64,000 nucleotides of DNA from Paragordius varius (Eukaryota; Nematomorpha), in assembly GCA_964247055.1 (NCBI GenBank), contig OZ176050.1:6758001-6822000 (forward strand), read 5' to 3'. The translations under genes were made by a program, and so were the position numbers. The notes beneath the pieces are model-generated. The model worked only from the letters and a program-made list of their open reading frames with translations, was not told the DNA's origin and searched no databases. This document shows, one piece after another, positions 23,901 to 35,371 of the stretch. The first letter of the stretch is position 1, and each line of letters begins with the position of its first letter.

Positions 23901-24866
23901 AGCTCACTATTTATTTGGACCTCAAAAGCAATTATTTTTATAAAAGAATGCTATATAAACTATTCCAATTACTTTTTACTGGTAATATACTTATTTAATT
24001 AACAATTATTTAAAACATAGCAGTCTATAAAACATTTATATAATTTGATTGATAATAAACCTTTGTATATAAAAGTCATAAAAACCAAAAATGCCAATAT
24101 AAACCAGTCTGAGACCCAACTCAATTGTGATACTCGATAACTTTTTAAGTAGGTTATGAATTTTAAGCGAAATATTTTTTAAAAGGTCAAAAGATGGTTT
24201 GATATTAACCGCATCTTCCACCGATGGCTATGTGAGCATTTTAACATTTCAACCAAACGAATTGGGTGAAGTTTATGAGGAGTCGCAGATGGTAACGAGC
24301 CCTTGTTGGCCTGAAACGGTATTTATCTACACTTGATATAAAAAATGTTTTTATATAAAATAAGAAATGTCATGGAATTAATATTAAACTAAACGAAAAA
24401 ATTTCCATTTTAATCAATCTTTTCAGTTGTATTTCCATAAATTTTTCATCTGAATTGTTATTAACATTATTGTAGGGAATGTAAGTTTATACATAAATGC
24501 TTTAATTTATAAAATCAAACAATATTTGATATAATTATAGTAATGCGAATCATTCTTATTATTTAAGTTCTAAATTACATTAAACGATATTTCACCTTAT
24601 TGTTTTAGCATGGGTCAATCGAATCCAAAATAGAAAGCACTGCAAACCAAAATGAAGTGAATGAGGTGGTATTATGCGAAGAAAAAATGGTTGTTGAAAA
24701 TATTAGTAAGGAAGAACAAAATGATAAACTTATTCAACAAAATGGTGATGAGAAAAATGCGCCCATATGTCTTACATCTCAAGAACAAACGATTAAAACA
24801 GCTGATGGCTCAACCGTCAAAAAACGTCGTATTACACCAATAACAATTCAAACAACTGCCTTATAA
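20981..24866 (+). CDS. CHAF1B: Chromatin assembly factor 1 subunit B (CAF-1 p60), WD40 protein
   Basis: Nine exons join in phase to 474 residues: 20981-21109, 21139-21341, 21596-21796, 21823-21925, 22610-22787, 23235-23328, 23672-23797, 24186-24318 and 24609-24866. The start MKIFCPEIAWH matches the family MKVITCEIAWH. WD repeats follow in family order: TAGIDTIIRIWK, YSPDGNYLASADDEGTVCLW, HLEDICDLAWSP..CIIWDV, HKDFIQGACWDP, FFRRPTFSPCGSLLFVPSGC, IAYLPSPIKCSSVVSCSP, LPYRIIFAIACDNALMIHDT, and DLSWSKDGLILTASTDGY. The C-terminus holds KKRRITPITI, resembling the ASF1-binding B-like motif (RRINLTPL) of p60. CAF-1 deposits H3-H4 on newly replicated DNA. Introns 1 (29 nt, 21110-21138) and 3 (26 nt, 21797-21822) are ultrashort, the others 254-684 nt. 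The tail is shorter than in vertebrates. Confidence 0.94.
21110..21138 (+). other. Ultrashort intron, 29 nt (CHAF1B)
   Basis: Starts GTATAT and ends CAATAG. It lies exactly between Arg and Ile of the conserved WD-repeat end IIR-IWK (family NVRIWK). Reading through shifts the frame to a stop 13 codons on. Confidence 0.92.
21797..21822 (+). other. Ultrashort intron, 26 nt (CHAF1B)
   Basis: Starts GTATAT, ends ATTTAG. Splicing joins TLSRD-R-TCRIINVQTK, matching the family TLSCDRVLRVYSIQKK; read-through shifts the frame into a stop after three codons. Confidence 0.9.
23009..23048. repeat. (TA)n microsatellite in CHAF1B intron 5
   Basis: About 40 bp of nearly pure TA dinucleotides with one interruption. 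Confidence 0.9.
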
Positions 24867-25240
24867 ATCATTTCATTATTTGTATATAAATAAAAATATT
24901 TTTTATTACATATAAATACTATAAAATAATAATATACAATAAGTTTTTCATATAATTTCGATATATCCTATCATATAGGGTACAATATCATTGCGAATTA
25001 AAAGTGAAAATTTCCTGATTAAACACGCTATGGCTTTGGAATTTAAAATGCATATTTAAATTTAAATATTTTTAGAAGTTGTATATGGTGGGACTACATG
25101 AGTAATGTTTTATGGTGTAATAAATGCTGGTACTAAGCCTTTTTCCCGCTTGTCTCATGAATTATAAAGATGCAAAAAACCTGTTTGCATTTTTTGAAAT
25201 TCTGTAACGCTGTTTTTTCATTTACTCTAGTCACAAATTT

Positions 25241-28200
25241 TTAATTTCGTTTTCGTTTACGGAATATGTGTAAGTGTTGTGATGAAGTTGCTACAATAGT
25301 ATGGCCTTCACCCGTTTCTGCATTATGATGAAGGGTGTCACATGAGGTTATGTCTAATATTGGGTGCGTGAGAGGAATGAGTTTATAAGCCATTCTGCCA
25401 GTTTGTGCATTCCAAACCCATATCTAACGAAAGTTAAATGTAATTTTATGCCGTTAAAGTATTTTTTAAATATGTATGATTGAAAAAATATCACAGTGAC
25501 ATATATGAAATAATAAATATTAAATGTATCCGATGAAGCCTAAAAAATTTTAACTGCCAAATACCAATTAAGTAATTTGGGGGATTGCAATCGCGATTAC
25601 TTTTAAATTGACTTCTATAAAAACAATACCCAATAACGAAATCTTTATTAGTTTTTAGATAAAAAAATATGCATTTTTAAAGACTAAATATTTTATCAAA
25701 CAAATTATACACCTTTACACACGAATAAGCCAAAATTTTGAAAAATAAAATTTATCTCTATACTTGTTTATGTTCTTCATTTCCAGCACATAAATGTAAA
25801 CCATCGTTAGACAGTGATGATGCTGAAATATGAGATTTCGGACTTAAATATAAATGACTCTTCGTAATTAATGTGTTAACAGTTCCTCCTATACCATATA
25901 AAAAGATATTGTCGAGTGAAATTCTATGGTAAAAAATATATTTAATCATATTACTTCTAAAACTTTTTATTAAATTTTCGATTTAAAACTAAAAGATTAG
26001 GCTAAATTGTCTTTTTCGTAAAAAATTATTTATTTTTAACCACAAATAAACATAGCATATTATGTATTTGTTTTAAGAAAAAAATTATTTTACATTGGTA
26101 TTTTTATATTTTATATAAAAATCTATATGGTATTAATTAAGAGTATGCTTATGATCTAATAAATTAACACAATATATAATGGCACAATTTTAGTTTAGAT
26201 TATAAATAACTTTTTCAACAAATAAACTCTTGTAATTATCCACAGATGTGGTAGTTAATATATATTAATGACTATGCTAACGAAACACAAAATAACTTTT
26301 ATAAATAAATTAAAAAAACTGTCTAAAAAAATAAGTTTATACCTTGAAAAGTGTTTATAACGTTACAATCTAGGCAAGAAGAGACGGAGTTATTGACCAA
26401 ATCATCATTGTTAAGAGGATTTAAAACATCTGATTTGTTTAAAGTGCTCTGCAATAAAGCTGAATCAAGAGTCTCTGGATTAGGTAATGTCATTAACTAT
26501 AAAGTTGTAGAAATATACCAATTAAGAAATGGTGTAATTACCTAAATACATAAATTTTAATATTATTCAAATATATTTTTTATTTTAATTCTGCACTTTT
26601 ATAAATATTTAACCGATTAACGTTGGTTATTTTTCAAAAAATTTAACATTGAATACAAACAACAATTATAAACAACAATATAACTAAAAGTATGTTTTAT
26701 ATAATTTAATTTATAGAATAAACTTGATATCGAGAATTCTTGAATTGTGCCGATGGTCTATGAGAGATAGCAATATGATTAGTTGATAATTCGCATTTAA
26801 TATCAACGATATTTGCTAAAAATTGACAAACTAGCATTAATTTTTTGTCATAATTATTTTTTGCATTTCCATATAAAAATAACATAAAACATGTATTATC
26901 AATTAAAAATTTCAAAATATAAAGATTCTCGAAACTTAAAAAAATTAATCATTTTGGGTTCTATATGGTTTATAAATTTTTAAAAAAAATACCATATGTG
27001 TTAAGCTGCACGGGTGTAAAGGTATCATTTGAGTTATGGTGAATGTAGTAACATTTGTCCAATTGACCAACTAAAATACCATGATTACTTTGGCTAAGTA
27101 AAATTAAAATTCTTAATAGATAATAATAGGTATCAATCTAAGTTTATGCTTTTTTCATCTTAAAACTATTATATACAAAAATTGTGGCAACATAATAATT
27201 TTTTTACATATAACATAAAAATCATCAAAGTAATATCAATTAAAACATGGTTTAAAAAAAATATGTTAAACAAACATTTATTATTTGTTTGAGAATAATA
27301 TGCTGTCCAGATTTAATTTTAAGTGCATAATTTATTACTCAACTCCAGGGGTGGTTTGCGATTCCGTCTCAACATAAGCCATAGAAACAATGGGGGATTT
27401 GGAAACGGATTGGCAATAATCAAATGCAAGGACATGCGAATTTAAATTGCGAATATCATATAAATGCAACATGCCATTACTTGAGCCTGTATAAAATTGA
27501 TTGGGATTATTAAAGTTCCACGCACAACTCCAAGCAGGTTGAGCACTTTCGAATCTTCAATATCGCAATACAAGATATAAAAATATTTATGGTGGTTAAT
27601 AAAGGAATTTCATACGATTTTTATAATACAAAAAGAATGGACCTTGTATTTAAAATTGGAAAAAATAGATGTTTCTCGAATCGTTTTTGGTTCCAAAACG
27701 ATTCAAAAAGCAGGTTGGCTATTCAATTTAATAATTTAATAAAATCAAAAAATAATTACAAACCGGGGTTCCCGAACAAACGGTCCCAAAAAAGCAAGTT
27801 GCATCCAATTTGATTAATAAAAATCCATATATTATTATCTACATTTTTTTAAATAATAATTTTTTGTTAGTTTAAAAGCGCTGTTTCATAAAAACCCTTG
27901 GGGATTTTGGTATATACAGCAAGTAAAAAAAATATCGCGCATGGCTATGATAGGCATATGTTTTTAAATGATGTGAAATGGATAAATTTGTAATTAAAAA
28001 CTAAAATAAAATTAATGTATGCATATATTTTATTATAAACTAGGAGAGTGTTAAGTATAACTTTAGGAGGGTCATATTGCTTCGTATGCTTGTTAAATGA
28101 ATCCCACGATCTAAACTCACAGATAAAAGGAGTGTTTCGTTGTGAGGAAATGGTAAAGATTCAACATTATTTTGATCTGCATTAAAGTGATTATATTGCG

Positions 28201-29611
28201 TATTAAAGCACATATCTTTGATTGGTTTGGCATGTAAACCAATAAAGTCTCCTCGTGTAAACTCAACGGCATCAATCTGTACAATAAAAAATTATCGATA
28301 ACAATATATATTATGTCAATTTTTTATTAATAAATGGCAAAATTGAATGTTTTTTAAGAGAAAAAGAGTGTTATAATATATTGGACCAACATTACCACAT
28401 TTAATATGTATAAATAAATAATCCATATTTATGTATGACATTTAACAAGTATCTCGACTTTGGGTAAATATATGCCCTTGCTAACCAACTCTGTGTCAGT
28501 TGTATAGATAGATATCCTTTAGGTAAACATTAATCCGCAGACCACACCGCTCTCAGCGGTGCAGTTTATAGCTTCATCTTAATAACTTGCAGGCGCAGAT
28601 CGAACACCTCTATTATAATTCATGGGTTAAGATCAGTTTTTACATCAAAGCAAAGCCATAATTTTAAAGGCAAATATTAATTAGAACATCATTATAGCGG
28701 ATATGGAATTGGTTAGTAAATGCATAACTTTATTAGAAGCCAAGGTCTTACCCTCTCCTATACCTATAAATTAATATAAAGGCTGCTGAAAGTCGATGAA
28801 CACATGTAAGTAGTATAGCTGATATTTAGAAATCAACAAAATAATATAAATTTAATATGAATATAATGTGTAAAATTGTATTTATTATAAATTTAAAATA
28901 ATAAAACCAAAATGTGTACCTTTTTTACACCATATCTAGGAAATAATGAGGAATCCATTCCTGTAGAAACAGCGAGAATGTTGGTTATTTTATCAAAACA
29001 AACAAGTCTTGCCGATTGATCTTTGCTAACCTCTATACATTGTTCCAAATTGTAATAAAATTGATTATCTACGTCAGTTACGCAATTCGCTGATGCTAGG
29101 CTTTCCAATTTCTTTTGATAAAATGTAATTTTACCAAGGAGAAAATCATATTCCTAAATTCAACATTCAGATATTTTACTCTACGGGCCATTTCCAATTG
29201 GAATCGGGTTTCATTTAACTTTGATTCAGTTTTTATCCTTAAATCTTTTTCTCTTTCGGCTAAATTAAGGGCCTTATCTCTCTCTACTGTATCAAGCACT
29301 CTTAATACACGTGCGTACAAAATGCGAATATCTTTTATTTTGGCATGGTGATTACACTGAGGGCATTTATCAGACTCTTTTAACCATCTTTTGATACAAT
29401 TTAATCCAAAGAGATGACCACATCGAAGGCAACACAGGCGATGATCACCATAATTTGCAAAAGAATCAAAACATATGGCACAATTCTAAAATTATGTTGT
29501 TAAATACTTCTTCATCGCATGTTAGGCTTACATTTTTGGTTAATAATTTTGAAGGGCTTTGTTCTATATGATAATTTAAATATAAATGCCTGAAGAAGGT
29601 TCCTCTGTCAT
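25241..29611 (-). CDS. RFWD3: E3 ubiquitin ligase RFWD3 (RING, coiled coil, WD40)
   Basis: Minus-strand exons: 29611-29590, 29563-29532, 29485-29180, 29153-28920, 28276-28062, 27554-27344, ~27093-26993, 26815-26724, 26496-26343, 25923-25764 and 25423-25241. The C3HC4 RING reads CAICFDSFANYGDHRLCC..CGHLFGLNCI..CPQC (human CTICLEQWTNAGDHRLSA..CGHLFGYRCI..CPQC), then RILYARVLRVLDTVERDKA, a coiled coil, and the WD region: LLLSVSLDRGIHLTS, PAWSCAWNF..FYTGSSNGMLHLYDIRN, GILVGQLDK, and the C-terminal IWVWNAQTGRM..HLHIFRKRKRN. RFWD3 ubiquitinates RPA and RAD51 in replication stress and crosslink repair. The vertebrate SQ-rich N-terminus (~280 residues) is absent. Introns 1 (26 nt, GC-AG) and 3 (26 nt) are ultrashort; intron 2 is 46 nt. 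Phases at the exon 6/7 and 9/10 borders do not match, so a microexon or other site is missing there. Confidence 0.92.
28500..28640. other. GC-richer patch in RFWD3 intron 4
   Basis: Contains a perfect short hairpin (CCGCTCTCAGCGG) and GATCGAACAC. It may be part of a dispersed repeat, but no second copy was found in this window. Confidence 0.25.
29154..29179 (-). other. Ultrashort intron, 26 nt (RFWD3)
   Basis: Starts GTAAAA and ends ATTTAG on the minus strand. Splicing joins MARR to EYDFLLGKITFYQKKLE, keeping the coiled coil; read-through meets a stop when continued in the shifted frame. Confidence 0.82.
29564..29589 (-). other. Ultrashort GC-AG intron candidate, 26 nt (RFWD3)
   Basis: Starts GCATTT after TCTTCAG and ends CATATAG. 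It is required to connect MTEEPSS with EQSPSKLLTKN in phase; the unspliced frame stops after four codons. GC donors are a known minor class. The upstream exon is not conserved, so an alternative start remains possible. Confidence 0.5.
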
Positions 29612-29966
29612 TTCCAATACAGTGATATATTTACACAGATGATTAACATCTTAGAGTAAGGAATTCAAATTTTTAAAGATATGAAATTAAACTAGAAATT
29701 AGTTGTATAATTTTTAATAATAAACCGTCATTATTAATTATTAATGGATAGAAAGAAGCAAAGTAATGTCTTATATGGTTAAAGGCCAAATTATTACAAT
29801 AGTTAGTGGTAAACTACGCGCTATTTCAAATAAAATATATAAAAACATTAATTATCAAAAGTTAATAATGAATATTGATTAAAAACTTTGGAAATTTTTG
29901 CTTGATCGGAAAAAATGAAAGATATTTTTGTGTAAAAATGGTTCATGAATTTTAAAAAAAATACAT

Positions 29967-30222
29967 TAAAAAGGGTGTAGGGGACCACGTCGACACTGTC
30001 CACAGACTTGTTGACCTTCCATGCACCAGTGAATGACAGCCACCTAATTGTGTCCGGGGTTGGTTTCACTTTTATTGATATAATGATACGTTATAAATAT
30101 ATGTATGTAAATTAAATAAAGAAAATTTGGCACAAACTAGTTTTGTTTTATAAGTAAAACGTCTTATCTGCTATATTTTACTAATAATTCTATCATGGTA
30201 ATAACTTTTTTTAAAGTATAAC
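29967..30222 (+). repeat. SINE-like dispersed repeat, family S, copy 3 (split by the hAT)
   Basis: The head (AAAGGGTGTAGGGGACCACG..CACTGTCCACAGA, then GTGAATGACAGCC) matches the other S copies. Its tail is interrupted after AAAGTATAAC by the hAT element and resumes at 33820 with AGTATAACGTAT, matching the uninterrupted copy 1 (AAAGTATAACGTATATAAAT near 4937). Confidence 0.65.
30215..30222. repeat. Target site duplication, left (hAT)
   Basis: AGTATAAC, identical to 33820-33827. Confidence 0.9.
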
Positions 30223-31607
30223 TAGGGTGACCAGGTTTTTTGAAGGAAAAGCAAGACAAATCTGAGAAAGGGGGGTTACAACCAAAAATTTTTATGCAAA
30301 AAATTTATTATAAATATAAAAAACATTTTATTCTTTGGTATATTTTTTATTTGAATGAATGTGTTTTAGCTTTGTCATCATTTATTAAAATATTGTAGAA
30401 GTCTTCGCAAGGCCTTTATAGTTTCAACATTTAAAATTGATTTTTCCGATGTCCACGCCTGATTTACAGTGAAAAAAAACGCGCTCACTAGCAGCGTTGG
30501 TTCTAGTTAAAGTTAGTGCAAATTCCACAATTTTTAAAATATTATTGTATGGAACATAGTTTGTTTCAAAATGATGAAATATTTCTAACCATTTCTTTTC
30601 TACTGTATTTTCTGTTGTCCATAATTTAAGTTTTTCATTATTAATATATTTTTTAACTAATGATACTTCAGAAAAAAGATCATTTTCTGATTACTTTTTG
30701 GGAATTTTTGAGAGATGCAGATGTAATCAAACATTTTAAACATCGCACCAATTAAATTCTGGTTTTAATGTTATCCAATGAAAATGATCAATTTCATTGA
30801 ATTGCACAGTCCAGTCTTCCAAAAAATCTTTACAGTTTGTATAAAACATTTTTATATGGTACAGGATATCTTGGCGATTTTTAAACCTTGTTTTTCTAAA
30901 CTATTTATAATACTGCGGATTAATGGTATAAAATTATTTTCTAACCTTTCTTGACATTGGATATTAGGTTATTAACTTCATTGGCTACTTCGATTGCCGA
31001 AATTTTGTCACTTTCTATTAATTTAAAATCCTATTGAAAGAGAGCAGCTTGATTATGTAGAAACTCTAACCATATTTTTGAAGAATCACTTTCAAAAAAA
31101 ATTTCCAAAGTTGTAGGACATTTGTCCTGTGACAAAAAATAGGATTTTAAAAGATCATACATTTTTAAAATTCTTTCGATACCTGGCAGAAGAGCTAACC
31201 AACGAAATTTACAATATCCAAGCATTTTTTAATATTGATCTGCATTTTCACAGAATTCCTAAAGCAAAGCGTACCGTGTATATATAAAAATAGGAATATA
31301 TTTTAACAACTATATTTTCCACATCTAGGGGTAACAAATCAGCACCTGTTTGAATAGCGTTGTGTATAATATGCGCTGCACACCCAACGTCAATAATGTT
31401 TTGATTAAGAGTATCTGCTAATTAATAAAAAATATTTTTTGTTCCCATCCTTGCTTTTCCACCGAAGTTCGTATTGGTGTTGTCGCAATATGCGATAATT
31501 TTGTCTTTTAAATTATTTTTTTCTAAAAATTATGTCAGAATTTTCACCGAGTAGAAAAATAAAATCTAAAATTTTAATTATTACGCCGGTATCAAGGTGT
31601 ATCAAGA

Positions 31608-31850
31608 AAAGGGTGTGGCAGACCCAAGTTGCCACTGTCCACAAAAGACGTCCCTTGCTGCCCTTCCATACACCATTCAATGGTAGTCCAGTGACAGCCG
31701 TCTAGTTGCGTCGGGGGTTGGGTTGACTTCGAAGAATATAATGATAAGATTTATATATAGACATGTATAAAATTAAATGAAGATATATTTAGCATTTACA
31801 GATAAATATCTCCTATCAACTATATCCTTAATTCTATACTAATGTTTAAT
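31608..31850 (+). repeat. SINE-like dispersed repeat, family S, copy 4 (inside the hAT)
   Basis: Best preserved GC-rich core of the family: AAAGGGTGTGGCAGACCC, CACTGTCCACAAAAGACGTC, CCTTCCATACACC, GTGACAGCCGTCTAGTTG. It interrupts the hAT between transposase fragments. Confidence 0.65.
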
Positions 31851-32220
31851 AGATCTAATTTATAAATATTTTAGTATAGTTTAACTAAATGATTTATTAT
31901 ACGTAACAGTATTTATATTGTTTAATACTATTTTATAAACCAAAAATTAACTTTAAACCCTATGTGCTAGTGGTGTGTATTTCCGTTTTTAATCCATAGG
32001 TTGTGTTTTATAGTTCATAAATTCCAGTTGGTATTCATAAAATATTTGATACTTAAATCAATTTCCTTTCATAGGATTAACATTTATAGATTAATAAAAT
32101 TCAATTTTTATATTAATCAATCTCTTAATAAAATAACTTCTTCCCTTTGTAATATCCTATTATACCGCATTCGTTATCTTTAATCTATAAATTCCAGTTG
32201 TTATTTCCCTTTATAATATA

Positions 32221-32402
32221 CAGTAGCGTATGCAGTAAAAGATTGTTATTGCAAAATAATCTTAATGAACACAAAACAGGGGGATATTATGGATATGTTT
32301 ATAAATAGGACTGAATGATAATTAATATATGAAAATTGTCCCCCTGTTTAGTGTTCATTAAAATTATTTTGCACTAACAATCTTTTACTGCATACGCTAC
32401 TG
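32221..32402 (+). mobile_element. Tc1/mariner-type MITE, copy 1
   Basis: 182-bp element with ~65-bp terminal inverted repeats starting CAGTAGCGTATGCAGTAAAA, flanked by TA at 32219-32220 and 32403-32404. No coding capacity; inserted inside the hAT. Confidence 0.9.
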
Positions 32403-32491
32403 TAATGACATTTACGCCGTATTAAAACATTTTTTAATATCTACTTATATCAACAGTAAAAATGGGTAAAAACCAACATTTTTTTCCCATA

Positions 32492-32673
32492 CAGTAGCGT
32501 ATGCAGTAAAAGATTGTTAGTGCAAAATAATCTTAATGAACACAAAACAGGGGGACAATTTTCATATATTAATTATCATTCAGTCCTATTTATAAACATA
32601 TCCATAATATGCCCCTGTTTTGTGTTCATTAAGATTATTTTGCACTAACAATCTTTTACTGCATACGCTACTG
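32492..32673 (-). mobile_element. Tc1/mariner-type MITE, copy 2, opposite orientation
   Basis: Same 182-bp length, same termini and flanking TA (32490-32491, 32674-32675). The unique centre is the reverse complement of copy 1, so the pair is inverted, 89 bp apart. The arms of the two copies are almost identical, indicating recent activity. Confidence 0.9.
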
Positions 32674-33819
32674 TAGATAATAGAGGCATAAAATCTAATT
32701 AGGTCATTTAAAATTAGAAGTTCTTAAGGTAAAATAAGAATAAATGCTTATCTCTAAGTTAAGCAGGGTAGATCAAGAGGGACTACGTTCAGCTTGGTCG
32801 TAGCAACGAAACGTAAACTTTCCCGTGCCTGTGTCAATCTTTCCTCCTATGCGACTACAGCGGCACGCCCCTCAACGCTCCTATCATTATGCTAAAAAGC
32901 AAAGGCATACAAATGGAGAGCCTATTCCGGATCAAAATATCTTATTAAAGTGGGAAATAATTTTGTTTCCTTATGATTTGATGCATCAGAGTATAGCGAT
33001 ATGATATTAATTTTCTGCAAATCTTTTTTTATTTCAGAAAATGCATGTGGCGAAAGAACATTGCATACAATGGCTTCAGCCTTTGTACGGGCACATGTAA
33101 ATTTTTATTGAATAAGGTACGATTAACCTGTGAGGTACAATCCATATATCTAAAAGAATGATTGTGATTAACGGCGTGAAAAGATAAAACGCCTTCGGCT
33201 AGTGCCAAATTCTTTTCTTCTTCGCCAAAAGCGGTTTTTCGATATAAATCGCTCATTTTATAAGATGCCGCCATATTAACTTTTTATGTTTCTGTGTTTC
33301 CATATGCTTGGTAATATAATGCTTGCCGCCATGTGCTAGGGTAAATTCCCCCTCGCATAAAGAACATTTAACAAATGATTCATTCCTCGTTTTTTTGATA
33401 AAAGAAAATTCTTTCATTAATTCATCGTTGAATTTACAACCTCTTATTGTACTCATATTTTTAAACTAATATTAGTATTAAAAAATATTATATTACCTTA
33501 ATTTTTTGAAGTAAACGTATAAGCTACCGATTTTGGTATAAATTTGTCTTTTTGATAATGTTGGCAGTAGGAGTAGGAAGAAAAGTGTGTATAATTATAT
33601 GATTTGAATTCGAAAAAAATTAATATTTTTAAATTGATATAGATTCTAAAGATAACTAATGATAATAAAATTTAAACGGATTAAAAAAATAAATTTTTTA
33701 TAAAAAATTTAAATGTATTGAAAATTTTTTTTTTAAATAATCGTGAAAAAGCGGAACATTTCAAAAACGTAGCGGGATGCGGGCCAAAGTGTGGAAAAGC
33801 GGGACGTCTGGTCACCCTA

Positions 33820-33827
33820 AGTATAAC
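33820..33827. repeat. Target site duplication, right (hAT)
   Basis: AGTATAAC, identical to 30215-30222. Confidence 0.9.
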
Positions 33828-35371
33828 GTATCATATATTTATTATAATCTAAATTAATTTAACCGATTATATGCATATTTATCATATTATTAGTAAATTT
33901 ATTTTGGTCAATACGATTTTTTAAAGCATTATCTTTGAGTAGTGTGTCTTCTGTTATTGGTATCGTCTGAATTTCCGTTTTTTTATGCACATTATAAATT
34001 CCATAAGATGCCACTTTTATATTTTTATTTCTGATATTAATTAACTCATAAAATTTATACATCAAAACTTTTTTATGGGATCTTGTTAACAGCCGCACAC
34101 GTCATTATCACATTTAATATTTTTTATAGTATAAATTCCGACTGCATTTTTCGAAACGGTGTTAAAACGCTTTAAGATATCATAAAAGCACTTTTTCTAG
34201 GTATGAAGTGAGCTTCAACAAAATTTTTCTAATTTGAAAAAAGTGTACATTATCTAAAATATATTTTAGTTGCTACCAAAATTAGCATATATTAAAAAAT
34301 GTTATCGAGCAATCTCGGCATATTTGCGTTTATTTTAAGAGAACCAGCCCATTTTAAAAGATCGAAAAATTAGGGACTTTCGGAGCCCACATCTTAAATT
34401 AAATTTTTAAAAAAATATTATTTTGCTTTTTATATGTAGTTTATGACATATTTTCGCCTTTTTGGATTGAAGCCTTAAGATGTCACCAAAAAAAAATTTC
34501 TCAAAAATATGTGCGATTTTGCCATTTATGGAGCATTTACCACAAAAGTGTAAATAACTTTCTTAAATCACTCGTAGGGGCTAAAACCAAAACCATGATA
34601 TTCCAGATCGATTAATCAGAATATATCTATTTTATCAGATAATTTTTTTTATACTTCCCGATTTTTGACGAAATGTAATAAAAGGAGTAGAGCTATCCAA
34701 AAATCGTGTCTTAAAAAAATTTCTGGAAAAAATCTGGCATATGAATTAATTATGCCCATACTTTATTAAGCTCCTGGGTTTGGCCATACATTTAAATTGG
34801 AATATTTTTAAAAATTTATTATTAAAAACCTAACTCTAAAGCCATTATCTCGAAAACGTAGACCATATTATTAAATGAATTATAGATAAATATTATAATC
34901 AAGCGCTCTTTTAATTACACTGGGCCCATAAATACCCTTTAAAAATCGATGTTTTGGAATAATGAGTGTACAGCCATTTAATTTAATTATAGAGCTTCAC
35001 ATTTCATTTATCATTGCGTCGATCACTTTTTCCCTCGAGGTTTTATACCCACTTTAAGTGAAAATAAATTGTAAAATTTAATATTCCTTGCAGTTTATAT
35101 GTTTATTCTATGATTATTTTTCAAACGTATTTATATAATTGGGCTATTAATGAAAAATGATAATTCCAAATAATAACCATTTTATCAAAAAAATGAGGGT
35201 GAAACCAAAGTTTTATAAAAAAAATTAAATCAAAATTCTTTCGCCCTGTAAATCGTAATCCAAGGAGTGAATGACACGGATATACTATTACCTTCTCTCT
35301 TTACTATAATTAAAAAAGGGTTAAATTTATTTCTTCATAATCAAAAATGTTCATTGAATAATAAATTTATT
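33828..35371. other. Intergenic downstream of Virilizer, with repeat remnants
   Basis: Holds the tail of S copy 3 (to about 33880) and, around 34440-34660, a reverse-complement family-N remnant (GGCTAAAACCAAAACCATGA). The rest is AT-rich without recognised coding sequence. Confidence 0.4.

Larger units (their letters stand above)
30223..33819 (-). mobile_element. hAT DNA transposon with perfect 8-bp target duplication
   Basis: Terminal inverted repeats TAGGGTGACCAG (left) and CTGGTCACCCTA (right), extended by TTTTCC..CGCTTTTCC-like bases, bound a 3.6-kb element. The 8-bp duplication AGTATAAC is perfect at 30215-30222 and 33820-33827, diagnostic of hAT. Minus-strand frames encode a BED-like zinc finger near 33456-33253 (SFVKCSLCEGEFTLAHGGKHYITKHMETQKHKK). 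The following segment (33270-33029) reads ALAEGVLSFHAVNHNHSF, and a later one (31225-31031) KFRWLALLPGIERILKMYDL. The transposase frame is broken in several places and interrupted by repeats (S copy 4, two mariner-type MITEs), so it is inactive. Confidence 0.9.

Noticed and set aside
28540-28620. tRNA or tRNA-SINE like sequence (TATAGCTTCATC..GATCGAACAC)
   Set aside because: A- and B-box resemblance is weak and no cloverleaf with paired acceptor stem could be drawn.
32750-32880. 5S rRNA-like or snRNA-like segment (AAGTTAAGCAGG, GGGACTACGTTCAGC)
   Set aside because: Only a ten-base match to the 5S box; the surrounding bases do not follow the 5S or any snRNA consensus on either strand, and the segment lies inside the hAT.
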